A stretch of 64,000 nt of DNA, taken from positions 1-64,000 of the forward strand of contig JAVYIG010006596.1 of assembly GCA_035222895.1 (NCBI GenBank), read 5' to 3'. Made by a program: the position numbers and the translations under genes. Source of the DNA: Strongylocentrotus droebachiensis (Eukaryota > Echinodermata > Echinoidea > Camarodonta > Strongylocentrotidae). Below, one piece after another: positions 47,176 to 59,914 of this stretch. How positions within the stretch are numbered: position 1 is the stretch's first letter; each line of letters begins with the position of its first letter. The notes under the pieces are model-generated. The model was not told the origin of the DNA. It saw only the letters and a program-made list of their open reading frames with translations, and searched no databases.

Positions 47176-48949
47176 AAACGTACTCAGAGACATAGTGCAA
47201 AACAAGAGAACCAACAGAGAAGAATCAAAATTCGATGAGGAATACAAAAAGAAATAGTAAGAAATGACATAAAAACACTGCATAAGCAATTTGAGTTACA
47301 GATCGTTTCCAATAATTGAATGTCAAAAAATGTAGACAAAATTGTAATAAATGTGATGATGAAAATTACATTCATTTTGATAATAAACCTGACATTAATT
47401 GGCCCATAAACATGTCCTCATATTAAGAATTTGCAATTCATGATGTCAATTTGAGTTGATTGGCCTCAGAGTATCGTAGAAGTGGTAGTCTACAATTCCA
47501 TACATAAACATATTTTGAGGTAATTGTATCGTAGGCTAGACCTCATTATGGGATTAATTATCAAGAAAGAAGTTTTTGATATTGTCAAGACAAAAACTGC
47601 ACAAAATGAGTAATAATAAATAAACTTGGCGAAATCTCGAAAAAAGATCTCATACCAAGACAAGGTCGTGGTGAGCTGTTGCCAAATAAAGAATGTCATT
47701 AATTTTGTAATTATGAGTTCGACATTATCGAGACGTAACGATAAACTTGTCTATCTGGTGAGGTGTATTTCTGAATTGCAAACGACGTATCTTCGTTACC
47801 ATGATACCTTATTTCTTGAATAATAATCGAAGCCATTAACCTTTGCCATTCCCAAGCAATCATTGAGCTTAAATCATGCATTCTTTATCCTCTACATAGA
47901 TCTCACAATTTATTTTGGCGCAACGTGACCTCGCATCAAGACTAAGCTTGTTTGTTGTAATAAGCATCATGGCCCTCGATTACTTGATAGTTTAATATCC
48001 TTTAATATGTTAAATAAATTCCGGTCCTTCTTCAGGAATGATCGCTAATTAACTTTAGATTACGAACCTCTCATCATTTCGAGGGAAGATATTGGATTGT
48101 CATCGTGGGATGCCGACTCTTAGAAGACGTGGACACTTATCAAGATATGCACATGACTGTTTGCTATTCTTTAGAATGCACGGTTGCTTTTTTCTAATGG
48201 AAAAGTGGAACATGAGAACCTCCATGGCATACTCATTATTGACATGAAGTCTGTTGAATAAAAAACGCCTAGAACACATACTCTAATATTTTGAGACGAA
48301 ATAAGCAATGTTTTCTGCTTTTTCAATATGAATGGAAATCACCTTTAAGAGAGAAGGGTGCATGAGATGAACAAATCGCATGAATGCAGACCGTAGGGTG
48401 ATAAAGTTAATAATAAACTGAATTTATAAAGCCCCTAGTACATTTTCATTAATAATAGTTTCTTCTTCTTCTTCTTCTTCTTTTCTCTCTCTTTCGCTCT
48501 CTGTATGTCTGTTTGTATCTGTATATCTCTTTCTCTTTCTCTCATAAGCTATAAATGCGTTCTGTTCAAATAACAAACATTTCATCTGTACAATACTACC
48601 TTTCAATCAGAAAATATTAGGTCAACTGATAAAACTGTGTCTCTCTTTATATTCATGATACATGTTGTCAAGGCATGGTGGTCAAACGTGTATTAGACTG
48701 GTAACATTTAACGTCTGTGGAACCCTTTACGAAAAGCACTTGTTATGCACCTTCAAGGGAGAAATAGTAGAACATTCTAGAGATTTGCTTCCAAAACAAC
48801 CTAACCCCTCAAGGTCAAGAAGGATGCAGTTTCGTGACGTCTACGCCACGGTCATAACCTAAGTCAAAATAGATCATTTAAAATCTCGCATAATGCAGGA
48901 TACGGAACTTTTGCCCGTGGAATATCAGAGAAAAAAGGAGAGCGGGAAA
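47176..48949. other. Unique DNA with a (CTT)n block
   Basis: (CTT)n at about 48461-48482, then T/C-rich sequence to 48545. No gene is supported. Confidence 0.5.
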
Positions 48950-49170
48950 GATGGGGAAGAAAGAAGGGAGAGAGAGAGGGGGAGAGTGGAGAGAGATGGG
49001 ATAGAGGGAGGGAAGAAGAGAGAGAGAGAGAGAGGGAGGGAGAGATGGGGAGAGAGGGGGTATATAGAGAGGAAGAGAGAGAGAGGGGAATGATAGAGCA
49101 TGGATGGAGAGAGAGAGAGAGAGAGGGAGAAGAGAGAGAGGGAGAAGAGAGAGAGAGAGAGAAGGATGTG
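48950..49170. repeat. Long interrupted (GA)n array
   Basis: About 220 bp of GA with G-rich interruptions. Frames on both strands are repeat translations. Confidence 0.95.
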
Positions 49171-50215
49171 AGAAGAAGCAGATGTGGTACATTCTTGGGA
49201 TAACATGGTTGCTCTAAAGCAAATATGAATCCTAAGAAAATGTTGGGTTATATCCTTGAACAAATGGGACATATTCTTTAGACTCTCTTGCTCTTATTCT
49301 CCAAATCTCATTCCCTCTCATCTCTCGTGCTTTCTTTCTCTTTCTTTCTCTCTCCCCCTCTCCGTCTGTCTGTCATCACCAAATATGGATTACTTAAGCT
49401 AACAATCATTTTAGTTCGTCGGTCGGACTCGTGATGACATAAAAGAACCTCCTGCCATTGGTAACGACAGATAGCTTCCGTCTAAGTATTGATTGCCTAC
49501 TTTCACGTCTTTCATCATTCAAAATAGACGGGACTAAGATAATCCTTTCATATCCTTCACTAATCACAGTCGAAGAGAACCCCTTTTCATATTTTCACTA
49601 ATTTAAGTATTCCGGACTAAGAAAATCCCCATAATATTATATTCAGCAATCGCAGTATATCAAACTAAGAAAATATCAATTTTTTCTACATGACCTACTG
49701 AAGATGGTAAAACAGTATAAATATACATGTAGTGCTGTAATGGTCGTTCTGATAATAAGGTCGAAATGAAACAACGTCTTAAATGGTAATTATTTACTAA
49801 ATGGTACAAGAACGTGTCATAACTATTATTATAAAGATATATTAGGATGTTCATTAACAATATTTGTTTGTATATTTAATTAATTAATTCAATTAATGAA
49901 CGACATTCTCTTTCGAGATTAATAGCGTAATTTATGTAAAGAAGAACAACATGCTACTTTTGTTTTAAAAACAAAAACGAGGTCAATTAAACTGAATTGA
50001 TGTTGATGGAGACGTTTATACATTCGATACATATCTGTTTTTCTTTTCAATTTTGTAACATGAATACATGATCCCTTGATCATTGAAAGTTGCACGCAAT
50101 TTTTTGAGACCATCTCGGAATTTCAGTCGAAATGTCAAGTATTTTGTTTGTCAAGGTCCTCGAGTTTGAAATTCAACGTGACAAGAATCCATGTTTATAT
50201 ATTTTACTCATCATA
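49171..50215. other. Unique AT-rich DNA, no gene seen
   Basis: Short CT stretch at 49330-49375. Frames near 49660-50113 are unrecognised. Confidence 0.5.
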
Positions 50216-50640
50216 CTCTCCTGTATTTCATTCTCCCTCTTCTTTTTCTTCCCCGTCCACTTGTCTCGGTATTTCTTATTAATCTTTTTTTTCTTCGCTA
50301 CATTGTTTCTCTTTCCTTCTCTCACTTTTAATGAATTTTTTGTACCACTTTACATCATCTTAACACTCTAGTTTTTGTCCCTTTGCTCCTTTAATTGATT
50401 TTGCATCTCTCGATATCACTCCATCTTTTCCAATTCCTTCAGTTTTCCCCAACTGTTCTAACTTTAAAAGATTTTTTTCTTCAATTTTCACCTTTCATTT
50501 CATAACATCTTTATACTTCCTGTCTCTTTTGTTCCCCTTCTCTTATTCCGCTCTCTTTCTCTTTCCTTGGATACCTTTTAGCTCCACATCGTTGACATCC
50601 ATTAAAGTTTCCGTGTGTAACATCTTTTTCTATCCTCACG
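50216..50640. repeat. Pyrimidine-rich tract of about 420 bp
   Basis: Strong T/C bias on the plus strand without a simple repeat unit. Hydrophobic open frames here reflect the T-rich codons. Confidence 0.6.
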
Positions 50641-53600
50641 CTCCAGTTTTTTTAAAGTGATGTGTTAACATGCAATGTCTACAAAGTATCACAGATAAAA
50701 CACTTATCACTAATGCTACTCCAGGGTATGTGGTAAAGAAAAGCGTAAATAATGCATTAAGGGAAAATATACATTTTGATGGAAAGAAAAAGCTTTCGCT
50801 GTCATTGGAGAAATATATGGAAATTATAAAGACTATAGATTTATGATCGTGGATTGAAACCCTTTTACACAGATTATTACTAGTATAAGTAGTTACTATA
50901 CTATTTTCTTTTGATGGATTGAATCTTTTACGTATGAAGACTATGGCTTTTCTGTAAAATCTACTCGAACTCTTCTTGAACTCCCGACTATATATTGGTA
51001 GTACATCTGGGCAAATCTTGCCGGTTAAACATAACATTTGAAATGACACGGCGGAGAAAGTATGGATGTATCAAGGATCCTTGGAGCAGGGTATAGGTCA
51101 CCCAATCGGTAAACCGCCTTTAACCACCTTCCCCCCCCCCCTGGAAAATGTAAAAACTTGGCTAGGGAAATTCGCCTTTTTAGGGTTACACATTAAAGTT
51201 TATATAATTAGAGTATAGCATAATAATGTTGTTTGGCCGGGAAGGGCGCGTGTCCCCTATTCCTCCCCCTGGATCACATTATTGCAAGGAAGCAATCACC
51301 TATATTGTTCAAAATGAAATTCTTAGATAACTAAAAGAATTTTGATTTTGTTTCGTTCGTCTTTTGTTGTTATTGTTATGTCCGTTCACAAACTAAAAGT
51401 TGTTTCTCATCTAACACTCTTAAAAGATGATCGTTGTGATTGGGACATTCCAACATTTCCCCCCTAACCTTTATTGCACACTTATTGTTGAACAGTTTTA
51501 GATCAATTTGATAATAGCAGTCAATAACTTTACTGACCAACGTCATCCCCGTAAAATTGTGGAGACCGGAAAGCGCTATTTCAGGACAAATTTATGAAGT
51601 GGAAAATTTAATATCGGCATTATGATGTTTACACATGGGAGGTGTTTACATGTTTTTCTCTAGCCTTCCACGCATGTGTATGGTATGAGTGAGATTAGCC
51701 CAGTAGCCAATACTCCGTCTATTTATAATCACCCGCTATCCTGTTTTGATGGAAATTCCTAAACGTAATTTGACGGGGCGGGAATCTGGTTTGGCTGGAC
51801 GGGCAAATGGCACGAAAAAACAGCAGTTTGCAAATAGTCCATATATTTAATGATGCATTTTGGAGGAGAACTTAGACCCTTCAGGTCTCTATAACATATT
51901 TATGTCATGCACGCATAAAATTCTGAGTTATTTTGTCATGCCTGAAAGTAAAAATAATCAAAACTATTGTCATACAATGGAAACAGAACTTCATGAAGTA
52001 AAGCTACAGTTTTATTACATATGCCTTTTCATATTACAAAATAAGTGTTTGTGATTATAATGATAAACATCTAACCTGCATGATTGTGTCAAATGTTTCC
52101 ATATTACTTTTAGACGTCATTTTCCTGACCCATCTTAAAGTTAGGAATTTATTCCCTACGCGTGATCCTTTTTTCTAATGAACCTCTTAGTCTTACTGTC
52201 GTCTACACCACTGCGCGGGAAAAGATCGTGGATTAACCTCTCAATTTTTCACTCAGACATGTCTTGAAAACTTCGCCCACATAATCAGCAATGATGACGT
52301 CTGAACGCAGACCAAGTAAAATTAATCAACAACTGATCTACAGATAATTCCATTAAAAAAGAATAACATCTTTTGTTGCAATAAGCAGCTGTATTTTGCT
52401 CATCTGAGGTATTATCTTGTACACCCAGGTTTGTATCCAACTCGCTAAAGGCATGTCACGCCTTTAATCTTAATTTGGACAATTACAAGGCCCCTCTAAG
52501 TAAGATATATCACTCCTTCTCCTAAACATTCGTAATCACTCCATAATACTTTCTTCCATGCCTCCAACCAACCCATCTCATTATCTTCGCCGGTTCCTGA
52601 GGTTCCTGAGGGCGATCGAATAATGATGATGACTCGAATAGATCACTGGATATTGTAAACATGGAAGACACTAGTGACCTCGGCGAATGGCTAGAGAAGC
52701 CCATCTGAGGTCTATATTGAGACAAGTCCTGAGATTCATCACATATTTGTGAGCTTATCATTCCCAGCTGTAACCTCGAAGCCTGACGTGCCTTCTCTTT
52801 TTGATTTTATTAAAAACTTCAAAGATAAACAAGTCTTAAATTGAGGACAAGACACAAAACATGCGTCTTGCAATCGCGGGCCATCGCTATAAAGCTTTTG
52901 AAGGAGGTGTTCAAACTAAAAGTATCTGCGAAATTAGAAACGAGAAGAAGAAGATATCCTCAGATTTAAAGTACAGATGCCGATTGAATGTTGCCGTTGT
53001 CAACCCCTGCCCTATATTCATGCTGGCAACTACGATTCCAATTTATGTAATTTTCTCAAAGCCTGCATTCTCTCTATGATGCTTTTGTCGAAGAAAAATG
53101 GAATTAATTGACGCAAGCCAAAGAACACCAGTGAATTAATATTATTCGCTGTGAAAAGTAGTATCAAAGCCGTAATCATCTGAGATCTTGTTCTCTATTC
53201 CCCCCTCTCCTCCTTCTTACTTGAAAAATACGAATCTTTGTCGTCCATTAAGCAAAGTAGATTTTCAAATGGAGCCCAAAACAAACAAGAACTCTTGAGA
53301 TTGAAGACTGAAATAGGAGAAATAAGTGCCGGGAGGCATTTTCCATTTGCGCTTGGCATAATGAAAATATCACTAAACAAATTCGATTCAGTCTCCATGG
53401 TTAGCTTCGTGCGTAGTAACCGAATTTAAACAAACCCTTCCGCCCCTCTGCGTGGTGGATCCAAAATGGTGCAGAAAGGGTGTGTACTTGGGGGAATATC
53501 CCTACAAAAGATCCGCCTTACCCGTACATCTGTTTACTAATGCGAGATGGGATTCAGCTATATACAGCGGTTATTCCATACGTCATTCCAGTGGGGCGTC

Positions 53601-54604
53601 GCTAAAGTAAAGGGGGTGGGAGAGACACCCTCATTCCACAGCCCTTTAATTCTTTATCATTCAAAATGTTAGTGACTTATTGAGATTTTTTTGTCGCCTG
53701 TATTATTAATTCTGTCATAGTTGGGAAAAAGTAAACCTGTGGAGAACTATCATGGTACTTTTTGTTTCCCATTGTCGGCACATTTTAGAATCTGAAGTCT
53801 CTTTTCATTGGTGAATAATGTTGCTTGCCTGTAGGTAGTTTTGTTTGCTTCCCCTTTCAAATCGTGCTAGAAACGTCCCTGTATTCACCTATCTGCGTAT
53901 CATATTCACCGACGCATGTGTGATGTTATCCGAGTTGCTTTTAATCTCACAATTCCAAGATGAATTATTGATGAATATAAGATTGAAGAAAAGTCTAGCA
54001 GATAACCACATTAGGATTTCATGTTCAGATGAATTATTCCAAAAACGTTCGTTGAAATCTGCCCATCTGTAAGCGATGTGGCATATACGGTACAGTACGT
54101 CATTTGTGCATGGTTGCCGATTTTGCAGCTGGTTGATAAAACAAAACTAGATTTAACAAAATAAACAATTCCATGACGACGCTTGGTTTTTATATTTAAT
54201 GAGAAACCATTATATCAATACTGAACTAGGAAATTATTACGTCTGTCATTATCATTTGTCATAATTTTCGAGAGAATAGACATTATCACGATCACGTTGC
54301 TGTTGTTAATTTTATTGTAGAAGTGCATGTATTGATTTCCATTCGACAGTTTAATGACCTTACTGTTTAAGATGTATCTTGCATCGAAATTAAATTTGTC
54401 AATAATCTTGAGTAATTTTCTACTGGATAACTGTCATAAGCATGATTGTATCTTATCATTTACTTGACCACACTTTTGTGCACGCTGACAAACACTGGCG
54501 TCGAATCAGTTATATTCTTGTTCATACAATAGAATTTCATTCATATAACTCACCACTTATAATTAGACAATATTACATTTCTAGAGAATGAAGAAAAGTC
54601 TTAC
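50641..54604. other. Unique DNA, no gene confidently seen
   Basis: Run of 13 C near 51130. A Ser/Pro-rich 79-codon minus-strand frame at 52522-52761 is discussed among rejected items. If the 54605-54905 exon is real, this interval would lie inside its first intron. Confidence 0.4.
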
Positions 54605-54905
54605 CTATTTGGAAGCCTTGTCCGGAGACTGCAAAAGCCATCAAAACAATAAGAAACTGATATCCTAGTAGCGAGAAAACGAGAAGGAATTGAGAAAACC
54701 GACAAAAAACGGACGCAGGAGGAGGAGCAGGAGGCTGATCACGACTGTGAAGACTACGTTTACGACGACGACGATGACGACGACTAAGGCGGCGCTGTTG
54801 AGGCTGCTGGTGTTGGTAATCATTGAAATGATAGCAATTAAAATGATAACGACAAACTGAACTTGAATGGGATTTTTGTTTGCGGTCCGCGGGCACTGGC
54901 CGCAT
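54605..54905 (-). CDS. Candidate first coding exon with signal or anchor sequence
   Basis: On the minus strand an ATG at 54905 has A at -3 and an in-frame TGA four codons upstream, so the start is bounded. The exon encodes 100 residues and ends in phase 1 at AG/GTAAGA, a near-consensus splice donor at 54604-54603. Residues 38-51 are a strongly basic, Arg-rich run, 58-64 are Pro/Ala-rich, and 67-93 form one long hydrophobic helix (core FLLVFSLLGYQFLIVLMAF). That suggests a signal peptide or type II membrane anchor with positive residues on the cytoplasmic side. The product would be secreted or membrane-bound; no family is recognisable. Part of the Arg run is encoded by a CGT microsatellite, a reason for caution. 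The next exon would lie at lower coordinates, possibly outside the window. Confidence 0.4.
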
Positions 54906-57228
54906 GCTTCTTATTCACATGCCCACTGCCTAGATCCTTGAAGGAGCTCAGATTGACTCCAACTTAAGTTCCAGAATAATGGATGGATTCAAATTAACAT
55001 CAAGAGTTGATTCTCTCCAAAATGCACAATTAGTCAAGGGATTTAGTAGATTACTCATGATGTAGGCTTTAATATTTCATGTGAAGCAAATAGAAAATAT
55101 CCATTGTAAATAGACCACATTGTTTCAACGCAGAAATGGATTGTGTAGAGTAGTATGCCCGCCTTGAAGATCTAATATAGGCATATGAGCTAATTATTAG
55201 TTTAATTACGAAGAAACTAGAAAACAGTTTTTAATCGATATTGAACGTTGATTAAGAATCACACAGATGCTCATCTCATGGCATCCAATTATACTTTTAT
55301 TCCACGATTCCATTTCCAATCTCACCGAATACATCGACATGACCATTGATCCGTACGTCACAGAATGTTATCCGATTCTCAGAGAGCAAAAAAGGCTCAA
55401 TGCGTAGGTTGATAGCATCGATGCAAGTACAGCAGTGATTCCATTCTCCTCATGGAGTTAAAGAATAAAATACATTTAAATTTGAGATCGGAAGACATGT
55501 CCGCTTCATATATACATAACTAACATCGCATGAACCTAAGAAGGTTTTCTCGAATGTTACATTTCATTACATTGTTCTATGCGAATGTTTCATAATTTTC
55601 TGACGGTTTTCGTTTGAAATTAGGACACAAGAACGACGAATCCGACTTGAATCACTGTGTTCAATGCGATCTCCTTCTTCTATGAGTGTACATCTTGGTC
55701 AGTCCATGAGAAAATACATATCCATTGTTAGATGTAGATCAGCAAGTCACGGGAAACCCTCTGTAATTACAAATATAAGACAATAGTATTAAAGTTATGA
55801 ATAATTTGACTTTTCTTTTCAACGTAACAGGGATCACACAAAAAGTTAGGATTGCAAAGATATATCTCTCCGATATTTAAAAACAAGGTTCGTTATTTGC
55901 TCAAGAAGTACATGAGCCACTTAAACATTGACTAATCATCAAAAAAATACATTTGAATAAAATCCTATGTGAATTAACGAAAGTCCCCACAGTGTATTAA
56001 ATCGTATTTTGTTCCTCTGGTTATTCATCGATAAATTTTATATTTTAGTCTTTTAGTCGCTTTCTAGAACACTCTCGAATGAATTATGAATGAATCATAA
56101 AATCCATTATATATTTACTTATCAAAGCCATCAATCAGGGTAAATTTCATTTTAAAGATTTCGCCAAGCCGCCAAGTCGTATGAAATGGACTTGTTATCA
56201 CCCGGTTTAAGATCCCCATAGTATATCAAAGTAATTTATCAAATGGTTTTTATCGATAAATCAAGCACACTTAGAACAAGCCGGCGTATGCCATACTACG
56301 CATTAAACAAACCGCTAATGTTCCACTTTTGGAGACTCTTAAAATATGAAACACTTAGCATAAAAGAAATATAGAATAATATTATTTCAAGTGGCATTAA
56401 TGATGAGATTCCATGCGTGTGAAGTCTGTGAGTGTGTGTGAGGGGGTGGGGAGAGGAAAGGAGGGAGTGGCGGTAATGTGCTACAATTCATTTTCCAAAA
56501 ATGTATACAATCTTGGAAAGTCATTTTTTGGATTTTCTTTTAACCCTAAAATGTCCCAATTTAGGCTGCATCTTAAGGATGAAGCTCTGAGAGTTTTACA
56601 CCATTAACCTGAAAAGTGCGACATTGAACCAAAAAGGCATACCATGCACGCTTTCAATAGCGCTCCTTGAATGGCTGGTTAATTATGAGAGTCTCCCTAC
56701 TAGATAATGTAGGTCATAACCCTAAACTATTGGGACGTTTTAGGGTTCGAGTTGTCCACTTCCATTATTTTTAACATGCGTTTCATGGAATGGTTGTTGA
56801 AGAAGATTACCATTTACCATTTACGAGCGAAAATACAAATGCATAACACGATTTCGGCATGTACGTTTAATCAACATTGATCAAACAAACGAAACACATG
56901 ATAAAAATTGTTTGTGAAAAGGAATTATCATACTAGATCTGAGCACATACAATCTATAAGTAAGGTTTGGGAGAATGAATACAAAATGAGAGAGAAATTG
57001 AAAAAGACACACGAAACCGAGAGTGAGAACAATTCTGATTTTGACTCGATATGAAATGGAAGGTTACCTGCCGCCTGAAGCAGAACTAATATATCACGTT
57101 CCAAGTCATATTACAAAAACTGAAAAATAATAAACAATCTGGATATTAAACTGGTGACCATAGCAACATGGCACATTCTCTCCAGCCCCCTTTCTCTCTC
57201 TTTTTATAATTCTATCTTTATCTCTCTC
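54906..57228. other. Unique AT-rich DNA; 5' flank of candidate exon
   Basis: Upstream of the minus-strand exon I see no clear TATA or initiator arrangement. No repeat family is recognised, and only short unrecognised frames occur. Confidence 0.45.
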
Positions 57229-57505
57229 ATAATAATGATAATAATACTAATAGTGGCTCATGTCCTGTATATTGCCACTCTCGGCGTTCCATTATTATCC
57301 TAGCTTTAGCACAGCTATAATATGATTACAGCACTGAAGTATTTTAAGGAATTAAATCATGCTAGATACCCATTTACCTCACCTGGGTGGAGTGCGGCAA
57401 GAATATATTAATGTATTGCCAAGGGACATTAGTGCGGCGACAGGGATTCGAGCCCCGTACCTTGTGGTTGACAGTCCGGAGACTTATCCACTGGACCACA
57501 ACAAC
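57229..57505 (-). mobile_element. tRNA-headed SINE, near full length
   Basis: On the minus strand a tRNA-like head (57503 to about 57434) has A-box-like GGTCCAGTGGATAAGTC, an anticodon-like CTGTCAA loop and B box GGCTCGAATCC. A middle domain contains CCACCCAGGTGAGGTAAATG and GGGTA. The tail reads GAGCCACTATTAGTATTATT. Length is about 277 bp. The tail matches the retroposon ends at 11262 and 59562, as expected when a SINE borrows the 3' end of a partner LINE. The open frame across it is not a gene. Confidence 0.8.
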
Positions 57506-57583
57506 ACTCTCGTCACCATCACTGATCATGACCATCATCTAAATGATCGTCATTATCATCATCGTCGTCGTCATCATCATGTC

Positions 57584-57604
57584 TCCCTCTCGCTCTCTCT
57601 CTCA

Positions 57605-57643
<39 letters not shown>

Positions 57644-57645
57644 CT
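57584..57645. repeat. (CT)n microsatellite
   Basis: CT array of about 60 bp preceded by CATCAT/CGTCGT triplets. Confidence 0.95.
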
Positions 57646-58368
57646 CCACACTCTTTTTGCTGACTATAAACTGTTCTGGCTCACGCTCCTTCAATCTTTT
57701 ATCACAATTTCAGTTCCATTTATAGATTACATTTGATTATCATTTTCTGTCTTTTTAGTCTTCGGTTGAAATGATATAATGAATAAGTTAGTCATTAATA
57801 TATAACAATATAATATAATATAATAATGATAATTACTAAGATCATTATTGACGAGGAAATTGGTTTCCATTAAACATATAAATAATTTCAAATTATCATA
57901 TAAATTGAACTGATTTCAATAACCAGGAGTGTCTAATAACGTCTTTAGGAGATAGTGTCAGTAATCTGCCGCATAAAATGTAAAACGGGCAACGATGGAG
58001 CATCTACTTATTTGGCACAAACTCTTTACCAGCACCATCACATCCTAAAAATAAAACATCCAGACAAGGTCTCATTCATAAATCAAGTCACATGCAATTA
58101 TGAATCTTTATATAAAGTCTGAGTAATCTGGTTACACGGAAACCATGCATATAGATCGAGGCGTTGTAATTTCAAGAAAAGCGCTCCTCAAGACAGTTGG
58201 TGCATGTTGGCGCATTACTATGCAAGGAACACACACCCAACGCCCCAGCCAGCCCAAGGCTTTAATATTGTAGAGGATTGCAGCGTGATCAGTCAGAGAA
58301 TGGCCTTACCCATCTATATACCTCAGCGTACCTCTTAATATCTTTCAAAGTTTGCAAGAAAGCGACCT
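57646..58368. other. Unique AT-rich DNA, no gene seen
   Basis: Short (TATAA)n near 57800-57825. No gene. Confidence 0.5.
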
Positions 58369-58521
58369 GGGGGGGGGGGGGGGGGCGTTTCACAAAACTT
58401 GTCATCAGTGACAAAATGACAATTTTTGTTATAAGCTACTGATATCCTTGCTTCTGATTGGTTATCAGCAGATTTGTCGCCGACTTTTGTCATTGAAAAG
58501 GGGCTTTGTGAAACGGGTCCC
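58369..58521. mobile_element. Foldback MITE with GTTTCACAAA ends
   Basis: A long G run then CGTTTCACAAAACTTGTCA on the left pairs with TTTGTGAAACGGGTCCC on the right. Interior TGACAAAATGACAA and TTTGTCATTG segments, and GCTACTGATA against TGGTTATCAGC, extend the foldback. About 153 bp. The target duplication is unclear because the left edge is a homopolymer. Confidence 0.75.
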
Positions 58522-58962
58522 TGGACGTCAGATTTATCATGGTTGTCAAGGCAGCTAAAATGCTTGAAATTGACTGCCATTTTGTTAGGATGTAGACACG
58601 AATCTTCTCTAGCTATAGAGTTCATTATATTCGCATGAGTTCAAGTAATGGAATGGCTTCCAGCATCGTTTTGCGGCCTGCTGCCATCCTTCTTACTTAC
58701 TTTTATCCCCCCAAATTCCCCTCTCTGTTTTTTACCCTGTTTTTTTCCTTTATTCTTTTCCAACAAAGTAATTCCCTCTACCCCCTTACTTACTGTCGCC
58801 CTGCGTGGTTGACATGTAGTTTTTTTTTATTGTTCTGATATTTTGTGTATATGTTTACGGTTATATATTGTGTATATTGAAAAACACATCTTTTTCGCAG
58901 TTTGTAGTTGTAAGACTATTTTTCTCAATATATGTATTTATGTAATTTTCATTTTCATTTAC

Positions 58963-59034
58963 TGTAAGAGCTTTGGGCTTTATGGGAAAAACGCGATATA
59001 AGTAATAATAATAGTAATAATAATAATAATAAAA
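58963..59034 (+). mobile_element. LINE 3' end with (TAA)n tail
   Basis: TGTAAGAGCTTTGGGCTTTATG then AACGCGATATAAGTAATAAT is the stereotyped 3' terminus of many CR1/L2-like LINEs, ending in a (TAA)n tail to about 59034. It shares TGTAAGAGC with the fragment ending at 6004. No coding part is evident upstream, so the 5' boundary is not set. Confidence 0.65.
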
Positions 59035-59561
59035 TCTTTTGCTTGCCTTGGATTTCCAGTTCTGTTTGTAATATTACGCTTTCCTATTTGTAAACCAAAT
59101 TATGATTACATGAAATTAAATGAAAGGGAAGGTGAATTCATGCAGAATCAAACCGATTCGACTGTAATTTGAAAATATTAAAGAGCTACCTTTAAATGGT
59201 TTCTCATGTTGATAGGAGTGATTAAAGAGGGGTTGCTAAGGGACTCTCTGTATAAATCAGCTAAGTGTTCTATGCCCTGGAGCCCAGACGTTTTACGCCG
59301 AATCGAACAGGTGTTCAGATTTCAGCCTCGCATAATGTTACCCATGTTACAAATGAAACGGGAGACAGAGAACTTACTGTTCCTCATCAAGCGATAGGGG
59401 AACGAAAGCACCCTTTGCGAATGGTAAAATATAAAATGTCATGTTTTTGTTTCGAGCATCTAAAAGCAAGCATAAAGTTATCCCAAGGCCATGATATGAA
59501 TTAAAAAAAAAAAAAAGACACAACCAATTTTTTTGTTTGTTTTAGTTTTATTTTGTTTATA

Positions 59562-59641
59562 GATAATAATAATAATAATAATAATAGTGGCTATTAATTT
59601 TGTATAGCGCACAGGTCCACTTTTCGGTGCTTATGGCGCTT
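59562..59641 (-). mobile_element. Retroposon 3' tail, (ATT)n type
   Basis: The minus strand reads AGCGCCATAAGCACCGAAAA, GGACCTGTGCGCTATAC and CCACTATTATTATT. It is the same family as 11262-11340. It faces the LINE tail at 58963 in inverted orientation, about 530 bp away. Confidence 0.7.
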
Positions 59642-59914
59642 CATCCGCTTAATAAAGGCCTGTATACATTGGATTCGTAGTTCCTGTATATTATAATGTT
59701 ATGAATGTGAATGCCAATGACGGTTTTTCAAGCTTTGTGCATCTTGTACAGTGTACAGTATGAAAGCTAATATGATGGATTTAATTATAATAATGTCAAT
59801 GTATTATATGGAGGTGAGGGTGTTAAGAGAGAAGCCTAACATTCTCCTAACAAATGCTTCATTAAACATGAGTTGTTTGACATTGAGTCGAGGGTTTCAT
59901 GATTAGACAGTGCA

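Noticed and set aside
52522-52761. 79-codon minus-strand ORF rich in Ser and Pro with a terminal basic/aromatic stretch
   Set aside because: An acceptor-like TTACAG precedes it, but there is no donor, its phase does not fit the exon at 54605, and no family is recognisable.
57434-57503. Possible tRNA-Asp-like gene on the minus strand
   Set aside because: It continues directly into a SINE body and simple-repeat tail, and its stems are incomplete.
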